This document shows positions 23,086-29,018 of a DNA stretch of 29,018 bases, in pieces. The notes under the pieces were generated by a model that worked only from the letters and a program-made list of their open reading frames with translations, did no database searches and was not told the origin of the DNA. The number at the start of each line of letters is the position of its first letter. Positions within the stretch are counted from its first letter, which is position 1. The position numbers and the translations under genes were made by a program. This DNA comes from JAFDVL01 sp043736395 (GTDB lineage Bacteria; Acidobacteriota; Blastocatellia; RBC074), in the NCBI GenBank assembly GCA_043736395.1, contig JAYTCQ010000042.1, positions 1-29,018 of the forward strand, written 5' to 3'.

Positions 23086-25188
23086 ATGAATGACCAATAC
23101 GCACAGCAGAGGCAGTTAAAAGATCAACTCACACACACGTGGGATGCCCTGTTTGCGCGGTTCGGACGCTTCACCGAGATTCAAGCCCAAGCGATTGAAC
23201 CGATCCTGAACGGTCACAATTGCGTTCTTGTCTCTGCCACCGCCAGCGGCAAAACAGAAGCCGCTCTCGCTCCTCTGCTCGAACGTCTCAAGCAAAATCC
23301 TAAACCAATTCGCCAACTTTCAATTCTCTACCTTGTGCCAACCCGCGCTCTTGCTCGTGATCTCGTACGACGACTGCAACAGCCGCTGGAAAAAATCGCG
23401 CTCAGCATTCAGGTCAAAACGGGCGATGAAGCGGCATTGAATTCTGCGCGTCCGCCTGCCTTGCTCATCACAACGCCGGAGTCTTTCGATTCATTGCTCG
23501 CGAATCATCCGCGAATGCTCAAAGACATTTGCGCAGTCGTGATTGATGAATTGCACATTTTCGACAACACGCCGCGTGGCGATCAATTGCGTATTCTGCT
23601 GAATCGGTTGAGAAGGTTGAAAAAATACGCTTTGTCGCGTGGGGACGTGACCAGCGAAGCGATTCAATACTGCGCCCTTTCAGCAACAATTGCCGATCCG
23701 GCAGAAATTGCCCGACGCTATTTTGACAACCCGTCAGTCATCCAAATTTCCGGGCATCGAGAGATTGACGCCGAGTTGATTGAACTCGAAAATGAAGCAA
23801 CGCTAAACCAGCTTTTCACGCGGCTGAAAAAACGCGGCGACAAAAAAGTCCTCGCGTTTTGCAACAGTCGTGCCGAATGCGAAGAATGGGCTTATCGGTT
23901 GCGCCAAGATACTCCATTCGGTGATCGGATTTATGTCCATCACGCCAGCCTCGATGCCCACGTGCGACGCGCCGTGGAAAACAATTTCACGTTGACTGAA
24001 GCTGCTCTTTGTTTCGCCACTTCGACGCTGGAACTCGGCATTGATATTGGCGATGTAGATTTAATTTTATTGATCGGCCCGCCCGGAAACCTAAGCGCAT
24101 TTCTGCAACGCATCGGACGCGGCAATCGGCGGACTTCGCGCACTTCAGTTGTTTGTTGTTATCGTACGCAAACTGATCTCGCGCTCTTCCAAATTTTTTT
24201 ACGGGCGACAGAATCGGGCGGAGAGATTGCAACTCCGCAGCCTTATTTTTTCCGCGCTTCCATCGTCGTGCAGCAGCTTTTTTCTTATCTCAAACAAACT
24301 CGTTTGGGCGAAATTGAGCCAGACTCCGCGTTTGAATTATTCGCTTCGGTGACAGGCGAATCACTGCTTCCAAAAAAACTTTACGACGAAATTATTGAGC
24401 ATTTAAGCCTGAAGCAATTCTTTCTTTCGTCACACAACAAAGCGCTCAGACCCGGCCCCGCGTGGAATGAACTTTACGAACAGCGAGGGATTTATACGAA
24501 TTTGCTCGATACCAAATCCGGGACGATTGATGTCATTGATGAAGAAACGGGACGCAAGCTCGGCGAGATGGAACGCCGCGCCGTACCCGGTGCGACGTTT
24601 ATTTTTGGCGGTCAGGCGCGTCACGCTTCCCGAGTAATTGGGCGTAAATTAGTCGTCAAAACAACCGGCAATTCCGCCTCAGCCGGTGCGCCGCGTTTGC
24701 GCTCCCCGTGGCGTCCAATGCCTCCGGCGTTAGCCAAAGCCGTCGCGCTGGAACTCGGCGCGCCGCGTACCACGAATCCACATGAAATTGCGATGATGAT
24801 GACGGAAAATTCAGAAGAACAGGATGAGAAAACTACGGAAAAAGAAAATCCCACGACCTGGATTTTTCATTGCGCCGGAGATGCGTACGGAATGATCCTC
24901 GGCGACTTACTGGAAAAACTCTACCGCGTTCGCGTCGAGGATTACAACGACCTTTATTTAGCGGTGCAAGGCGAGATTCCGGTGAGTGCGCTGACCTTTA
25001 TCCCGGATCAAGTACGCACCTGCCTGCGCCGCCGCTGGCAAAAAATGGAAAGCTGGTATGAGCTGGGAAGATTTCAAAGCTTCCTGCCGCTTGAAGCACG
25101 GCGTACGAATGTGATCGAAGCTTTTGATGTGGCAGGTTTTGTGAATTGCTTCGGAGCAAAAAAGTTCACGCAGATTGAGCCTGCTTGA
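23086..25188 (+). CDS. Superfamily 2 DEAD/DEAH helicase, Lhr-like (BrxHI type)
   Basis: This is a 700-residue helicase with all motifs intact (numbers from the ATG): motif I SATASGKTEA at about 50-59, Ia PTRALARDL at 85-93, Ib TTPES at 129-133, II DELH at 154-157, III SAT at 199-201, IV LAFCNSRAE at 256-264, V ATSTLELGIDIGDVD at 311-325, and VI QRIGRGNRR at 341-349. The C-terminal 330 residues are family-specific, including a beta-rich region ETGRKLGEMERRAVPGATFI that resembles the accessory domain of Lhr proteins. The length fits BrxHI, the helicase of type 2 BREX, better than full-size Lhr (about 1500). It would move on DNA or an RNA-DNA hybrid. It has no Shine-Dalgarno; a 6-codon mini-ORF (23066-23086) ends at TGATG overlapping its ATG, so reinitiation is possible. 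Confidence 0.9.
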   Translation: MNDQYAQQRQLKDQLTHTWDALFARFGRFTEIQAQAIEPILNGHNCVLVSATASGKTEAALAPLLERLKQNPKPIRQLSILYLVPTRALARDLVRRLQQPLEKIALSIQVKTGDEAALNSARPPALLITTPESFDSLLANHPRMLKDICAVVIDELHIFDNTPRGDQLRILLNRLRRLKKYALSRGDVTSEAIQYCALSATIADPAEIARRYFDNPSVIQISGHREIDAELIELENEATLNQLFTRLKKRGDKKVLAFCNSRAECEEWAYRLRQDTPFGDRIYVHHASLDAHVRRAVENNFTLTEAALCFATSTLELGIDIGDVDLILLIGPPGNLSAFLQRIGRGNRRTSRTSVVCCYRTQTDLALFQIFLRATESGGEIATPQPYFFRASIVVQQLFSYLKQTRLGEIEPDSAFELFASVTGESLLPKKLYDEIIEHLSLKQFFLSSHNKALRPGPAWNELYEQRGIYTNLLDTKSGTIDVIDEETGRKLGEMERRAVPGATFIFGGQARHASRVIGRKLVVKTTGNSASAGAPRLRSPWRPMPPALAKAVALELGAPRTTNPHEIAMMMTENSEEQDEKTTEKENPTTWIFHCAGDAYGMILGDLLEKLYRVRVEDYNDLYLAVQGEIPVSALTFIPDQVRTCLRRRWQKMESWYELGRFQSFLPLEARRTNVIEAFDVAGFVNCFGAKKFTQIEPA

Positions 25189-25191
25189 ACG

Positions 25192-25254
25192 TACTCTAAT
25201 ATGCAGAAGCCCGCACGTAGTAAGGGCGTCTTCACATTAAGACGATACTCTAAT
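25192..25254. repeat. Direct repeats and hairpin between convergent genes
   Basis: TACTCTAAT occurs at 25192-25200 and 25246-25254. Between them are GAAGCCCGCACGTAGTAAGG, a wording I associate with dispersed acidobacterial repeats, and a perfect 6-bp hairpin CGTCTT / AAGACG (25227-25244). It lies between the helicase and XisI stops and may act as a terminator, although no T-tract is present. Confidence 0.5.
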
Positions 25255-25286
25255 GACTACCGATTTGAAGCGAAAGTACGATAGCT

Positions 25287-25631
25287 TTAAACCGCAATCG
25301 CTTCCTTAAACGGGCGCGGCGTAGCGTACATATTAAAAAGAATATCGTCCGGCGCGATGCCCGCTTCGATTAAGTCATGCGCAATCCCGTATTCAATGCC
25401 ATCGTATTCAATCAGAACTTTGCCGTCTGCGCGTAATCGCAGATGAATAATGACATCATCAGCCCTCCCTGCCTGATCGTAACCAACATCCATCAGCAGA
25501 TAGTTATCGTTGTTCGGATCACAGATTGCCAGCGATTCTAATTGCCGATCACCCAGTTTCATTGCCGCATGCTGTCCTATGACCTGTCGCAACAAGTGAC
25601 GGTGGCGGTCTAATTTATTTAATTGATCCAT
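25287..25631 (-). CDS. xisI: XisI family protein
   Basis: This is a 114-residue protein of the XisI (fdxN element excision controlling factor) family. The family pattern is visible: YLLMDVGYDQAGRADDVIIH at about 44-63, then LRLRADGKVLIEYDGIEYGI and AHDLIEAGIAPDDIL, the conserved acidic and aromatic core. Its start overlaps the end of xisH by 13 bases, so the two are translationally coupled. XisI was named for a role in heterocyst DNA rearrangement, but homologues are spread far beyond heterocyst-forming cyanobacteria and almost always sit beside XisH. No XisF recombinase or excision element is visible here, so that role does not apply. A toxin-antitoxin-like role or a defence role of the pair is a hypothesis. 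Confidence 0.9.
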   Translation of the reverse strand: MDQLNKLDRHRHLLRQVIGQHAAMKLGDRQLESLAICDPNNDNYLLMDVGYDQAGRADDVIIHLRLRADGKVLIEYDGIEYGIAHDLIEAGIAPDDILFNMYATPRPFKEAIAV

Positions 25632-26035
25632 TGCACAATCTCCTCTTTTTCAGGATCAAAGATCAGCAAGAGAATTTGCTGATCGGAAATAATTGTTTGT
25701 ATCATCTCATCCCCAACCTCTTCCTCATAAACTTTGACAGGGATCGCAAGATACAGTTTTCGCTCGGATTTCAGATGACGCAGTAACGAACGATAGTTTT
25801 GATATTGTCCGGTGGCGCGATGCAAATCATTAACCAGCGATGCTCCGTCCAGGACTTTTATTTCGATGACAACTTTCTCAGCTTTAGACAGCGTATTCAT
25901 TACCTTTTCCGCACCGAGGTCAGCCAGTAACCGACGACCTCCAACCGAAATAATGAACGGGTCATGCGTAATCGTCCAGCCATCTTTCACCAGAGCGGTT
26001 TTAACTACTTCATGATGAGCGTCATAACGGGGCAT
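25619..26035 (-). CDS. xisH: XisH family protein, PD-(D/E)XK nuclease-like
   Basis: This is a 138-residue partner of XisI. The N-terminus MPRYDAHHEVVKTALVKDGW and then ITHDPFIISVGGRRLLADLG is typical of XisH. A restriction-endonuclease-like active site can be read as D39 (LLADLG), then E58 and K60 in VVIEIKVL, followed by the Q77-Y78 pair in RATGQYQNYRSLL. The catalytic set is therefore intact. The start has AGGAGA 7 bases upstream. It is transcribed with xisI toward the helicase gene of the neighbouring cluster. If the fold is active, XisH would be the nuclease and XisI its controlling partner; the arrangement, nuclease first with overlapping small second gene, is like a toxin-antitoxin pair (inference). 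Confidence 0.9.
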   Translation of the reverse strand: MPRYDAHHEVVKTALVKDGWTITHDPFIISVGGRRLLADLGAEKVMNTLSKAEKVVIEIKVLDGASLVNDLHRATGQYQNYRSLLRHLKSERKLYLAIPVKVYEEEVGDEMIQTIISDQQILLLIFDPEKEEIVQWIN

Positions 26036-26141
26036 TTATCGTTCTCCTAAAAATCTGAAAATTCATTGTAGCGCACGCGATATGCAGAGGAAAGTTTGCA
26101 ATAAGCGGCTACAGCTTCCGTCTTAGAAAGAAATAAATCAA

Positions 26142-27956
26142 CTATAGCGCGGTATTCATCACATAAGCTTTGATGACAATACCATCTGATGACAATATAG
26201 TAGATTGCTCGTCAAAGAATTTCCGTGCATCTTCTATTGAGATTTTAGGCGTTTTTTTCTTTCTGCTATCTTGTGAATCCCATTGATTACAGTAAAACCA
26301 ACCGACAAGATACAATCCGTGACGACAAGAATTGTCTTTGAGATAACGATCTTTGAGTTGAGTTTCAGCCGCAGTCTTCAATTCGGCGTGCCAGCATCCT
26401 TTTGTTTCAATGATAACGGATACTTTATCAAACGGATCACCCTTTCGATCCTTTGTTATCGCATCAATCTGAATATCCGTTCTTTCGCCAGGCTTCAAAC
26501 CAACTGTAGGGCGAATAACGACTTCTCGGTTGACGATAATGCCCCGCGTTTTCAAATCGTCTACAAGATGAATTTTTATATAGTGAGAGAAATCATTTTC
26601 GTCTTTTGGCCTAAAGACAGTCTTTTTTGCGCGCCTAAATTGATTCCACAGGTATATGACAGCCGTATCCTCACGCAATTTTTGCTCAAGCCGTTTCAGC
26701 GATTCAATTATCACATCAAGTAACTGTTCTCCATTTTTCACCAATCGTTTTTGGGAATTGCTTGCAAGTGCCAAGATAATTTCTGGCTGTAACGGTTCCC
26801 AAGTAGACAAACGCATCTGAGCTCGCGCCTCTAACATTTTTTGCCGTTGCCAAGTAATCTCAGGGAATGTCGCCACGATCCTTTTCATTTCGCGTACTGA
26901 CTGAAGCGTTCCTCTTGCCTTTAATTCTTCAAGCACATAAGTACGAAAGGCTCTAACGCTTTCATCGGAGCCAATGCCGTGGAAGCCTTCATAATGAGTA
27001 TCCTCTTTATGCGGAAATTGCTGTTCAAGCCAAATATAAAGTTCAGCAAGCTGATGTTCTGATAACGGGGCTAAAAAACCATTGAATTCACCGTGATTTT
27101 CATGAGCAATATCAGGTAAAAATGAACGCCCAAATTGTGCATCCCGTATAATACGATTCCAGATAAATGACCAAGTTCCATTAGTTAATTGGCGAGAGAA
27201 CACCCGTGCGGCGACTGCGGCTTTATCATTGCTCTGTACGAGATCTTCATTTGCAACGATTGATTCTGCATAAATCCTTGCATTATCGCTTCCGCGATAG
27301 AGGAGTTCTTCAAGTAAGTATCCAAAATATTCGGGGGAAAGACTGCTATCCATGAGCTTAGCCCCAAGAAGCGACAGCAGCAACCCATCAAAACAATGTG
27401 CGAGCTTCTTCAGCACTGAGGCATATCGGCCTTGAGCGTTTTCATAATCAATCTGTTTCAAGGCGTAGCAACAGATTGAGGCAGGAGCTTTTTGATAGGC
27501 CAATTTAAGCAGACAATACGGCTCTTCATCAAAGGTTCCTGTCCAAATCGGGTATGCAACAATTGTCGCTGCCCATTTTACCCACATTTCTTTCGGTAGA
27601 GAATGAACGTACTCTGGCTCCTCCTGAAATAAAAGGAACAAAGCTCTATAGCCCACTAAGTTTGGAGGAAAAATACTATCAGAACGAAACCATTTGCCAT
27701 CACTTATGAGTGTTGTTGAAAGATAGCTTCTTGCCGCATTAACTATGCGTTTTTGGGTTTCCTGATCGGCGTTTTGCCATCCAGGAAAAAGTCTAATATT
27801 TGATTCGTAGTCGCCACTATCATAATAGGATTCCATCAAATGGAGATTCAGCCACCACCAAGCATCTTTTGCGCCAGCTTCGCACTTATCTAACAATTCA
27901 GTTAGCATCCATTTGTGAGATTGATAGAACATTAGCCCGTTCCTTTGATAGTTCAA
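26142..27956 (-). CDS. C-terminal part of a NACHT/STAND-type protein with PD-(D/E)XK nuclease-like domain
   Basis: This is an open frame of 604 codons. There is no ATG at its start: the first codon is TTG and the first ATG is at 27932, with no ribosome binding site. Residues 20-330 are helical-repeat sequence (CEAGAKDAWWWLNLHLMESY, then PGWQNADQETQKRIVNAARS). The last 112 residues carry a nuclease-like core: D494 in GERTDIQIDA, E517 and K519 in VIIETKGCW, then ETQLKDRYL and HGLYLVGWFYCNQWDSQDSR. This tail is one I recall from very large NACHT-type proteins. The preceding frame on the same strand overlaps it by 59 bases and continues the same protein type, so the two are best read as one gene broken by a frame change or small deletion near 27900-27985. 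It may still be expressed as a separate nuclease fragment. Confidence 0.7.
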   Translation of the reverse strand: MNYQRNGLMFYQSHKWMLTELLDKCEAGAKDAWWWLNLHLMESYYDSGDYESNIRLFPGWQNADQETQKRIVNAARSYLSTTLISDGKWFRSDSIFPPNLVGYRALFLLFQEEPEYVHSLPKEMWVKWAATIVAYPIWTGTFDEEPYCLLKLAYQKAPASICCYALKQIDYENAQGRYASVLKKLAHCFDGLLLSLLGAKLMDSSLSPEYFGYLLEELLYRGSDNARIYAESIVANEDLVQSNDKAAVAARVFSRQLTNGTWSFIWNRIIRDAQFGRSFLPDIAHENHGEFNGFLAPLSEHQLAELYIWLEQQFPHKEDTHYEGFHGIGSDESVRAFRTYVLEELKARGTLQSVREMKRIVATFPEITWQRQKMLEARAQMRLSTWEPLQPEIILALASNSQKRLVKNGEQLLDVIIESLKRLEQKLREDTAVIYLWNQFRRAKKTVFRPKDENDFSHYIKIHLVDDLKTRGIIVNREVVIRPTVGLKPGERTDIQIDAITKDRKGDPFDKVSVIIETKGCWHAELKTAAETQLKDRYLKDNSCRHGLYLVGWFYCNQWDSQDSRKKKTPKISIEDARKFFDEQSTILSSDGIVIKAYVMNTAL

Positions 27957-28926
27957 GGATTCTATTGTGAATTCTTGAGAAGATTTCTAAAGAGTTCGAT
28001 GAGATGTGCTGCCCCTTAATCCATTCAAGCCCAGGGATAACATCGGAGGTTGTCAAGCTATCTAAAAAACGATATAAAAATGATAGATACGCACCCATAA
28101 AGAATCGTCTCTGCGGATATGTGAGCAGCAAAAATACCTCTTGCGTAGATAATACATCGGGCCAAGTTGCTTTCAGCGCACATCCTTTTAGTTCGTCATC
28201 AGAATCATCTTCGGCTCGTATCTTCGTTAAAGGTAAAAGTCTTGAGCGCGTCTCCACATCACCAATCTTGATAAGCGCGTGAGCAGCGCCAATTCTAATA
28301 CCTCTGAGTTCTAGCTTAGTCAAAACGATTTCGGCTAAATCATTTTGCAACGACTGTTGATTACACACTTCAGCAATGTCTATTGCTACTCGGCGAGCAA
28401 AGAAACCTTTTGAGGCATCGCATATAAATCGTCTTAATTGTTCAGCGAGGTGTGGATGCTCAAGCTTTTTGTATCGGTTTTGCAACTCCCATTTATCGAG
28501 CAATTTTTCTTCATCAAACAAAGTCAACAGCGCTTCAACTAATCTTTCTCGCACTTTAGGATCAGTCGTTGAAAGATCGCTACGGAGCAAGACCTCTGGA
28601 TCGCGCGATAATATCTCCTCAAATAGCTGGTTATCCATTCTTGCTAACCAAGCGGCTGTTTCATAAAGCTGAGGAATCAATTGCCCCTCATCGTCATTGG
28701 GATGAACAAGTAACCCTAGTTTCTGTGATGTAGGAAGCTCATGATCTTGCAAGTAACGAGCAGCTAAAAATTCTGCGTATGTCTGATGCGCCCACCCCAT
28801 CCGGCTAGTCCCGCGCGAATTGAACAAGCCAGTTTTGATTGCTTCCCTGATATGACTTTCGGTTATCTGGAATTCATCACCATTCGCTTTTTCATACCCA
28901 CCACATAATCGGCTGACTGTAATAGA
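27898..28926 (-). pseudogene. Middle part of a NACHT/STAND-type gene, 5' end missing
   Basis: The reading frame contains GLFNSRGTSRMGWAHQTYAE followed by FLAARYL, the block that in NACHT-type NTPases follows the ATPase module; helical repeats of HEAT type follow (VALDIAEVCNQ-like segments, GIRIGAAHALIKIGDVETRS). Homologous-looking sequence continues upstream of any start codon (SRLCGGYEKANGDEFQITES, HIREAIKTG) to about 28926. The frame then loses its similarity and meets a TAG at 28969-28971 and a TAA at 28985-28987. The NACHT ATPase itself, with its Walker motifs, is absent from the window. The 3' end runs into the nuclease-bearing frame in another phase. I read it as an inactivated defence gene cut by a mobile element; the only usable start inside would be the TTG at 28827. 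Confidence 0.65.
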
Positions 28927-28962
28927 GTTGTTGTGATGAAAGAGAAGAGATAGTGTAACAGG

Positions 28963-29018
28963 ATGAAACTAGAGATCAAAGACTTAAAGAGTAAAAGACA
29001 ATGGCGAGCAGCAACGGG
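28963..29018 (+). mobile_element. Start of a transposase-like gene running off the window
   Basis: From the ATG at 28963 the plus strand reads MKLEIKDLKSKRQWRAATG and is open to the end of the window. I associate this opening (a basic segment then RQWRAATG) with the N-terminal helix-turn-helix of DDE transposases, from memory only. It begins within 40 bases of the point where the opposite-strand NACHT-type gene loses its similarity, so it is probably the left end of an insertion sequence lying in that gene. Terminal inverted repeats and target duplication cannot be seen because the other end is outside. Confidence 0.45.

Noticed and set aside
19184..25188. A complete BREX or Pgl system
   Set aside because: No PglX methyltransferase, PglZ, PglW or BrxL is encoded in the window; only BrxD-like and BrxHI-like parts are present.
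25287..26035. A heterocyst-type DNA excision element controlled by XisH and XisI
   Set aside because: No XisF recombinase, no nitrogen-fixation gene and no element boundaries are visible, and the surrounding genes are not cyanobacterial in character.

Overview
The window has moderate GC content and reads as chromosome of a menaquinone-using, free-living bacterium, most likely an acidobacterium. The evidence is a MenG-type methyltransferase, a TldD/TldE pair, an ETF operon, a CadC-like winged-helix regulator, and small secreted proteins of types I associate with Acidobacteriota. This placement is inference from protein style; no rRNA or other phylogenetic marker is present.

Region 1 (1-4.3 kb, + strand) holds the menaquinone methyltransferase, the TldD/TldE metalloprotease pair and a small membrane-anchored protein. 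Region 2 (4.3-10.05 kb, - strand) looks like one operon: M1 aminopeptidase with C-terminal HEAT repeats, etfB, two small unknown genes, etfA and a 150-residue unknown. It ends at a clear minus-strand hairpin and T-tract terminator. Region 3 (10.1-14.2 kb) has a zinc-ribbon/BON-domain membrane pair (-), then rarA (+), a palindromic intergenic element and a GT-C type membrane glycosyltransferase. A very long hairpin separates this from region 4. Region 4 (14.3-18.5 kb) contains a secreted D-aminoacylase-like amidohydrolase, a secreted unknown, a short OmpR/PhoB-type regulator with 11-bp direct repeats in front of it, and a divergent small secreted protein.

Region 5 (18.5-29.0 kb) looks like a defence island. 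It opens with about 700 bp without an intact gene, holding a run of stem-loops and a gene remnant. Next comes a four-gene + strand cluster: an unknown 288-residue protein, two paralogous BrxD-like P-loop ATPases (the second with an N-terminal Tudor-like segment), and a BrxHI/Lhr-like superfamily 2 helicase. No BREX methyltransferase (PglX) or phosphatase-like PglZ accompanies them, so this is not a standard BREX or Pgl locus and is the best candidate here for an undescribed system. Converging on it is a XisH/XisI pair. Beyond that is a NACHT/STAND-type protein with a C-terminal PD-(D/E)XK nuclease-like domain. That gene is broken by a frame change and cut off upstream where a transposase-like reading frame begins at the window edge.

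No tRNA, rRNA or CRISPR array was seen.
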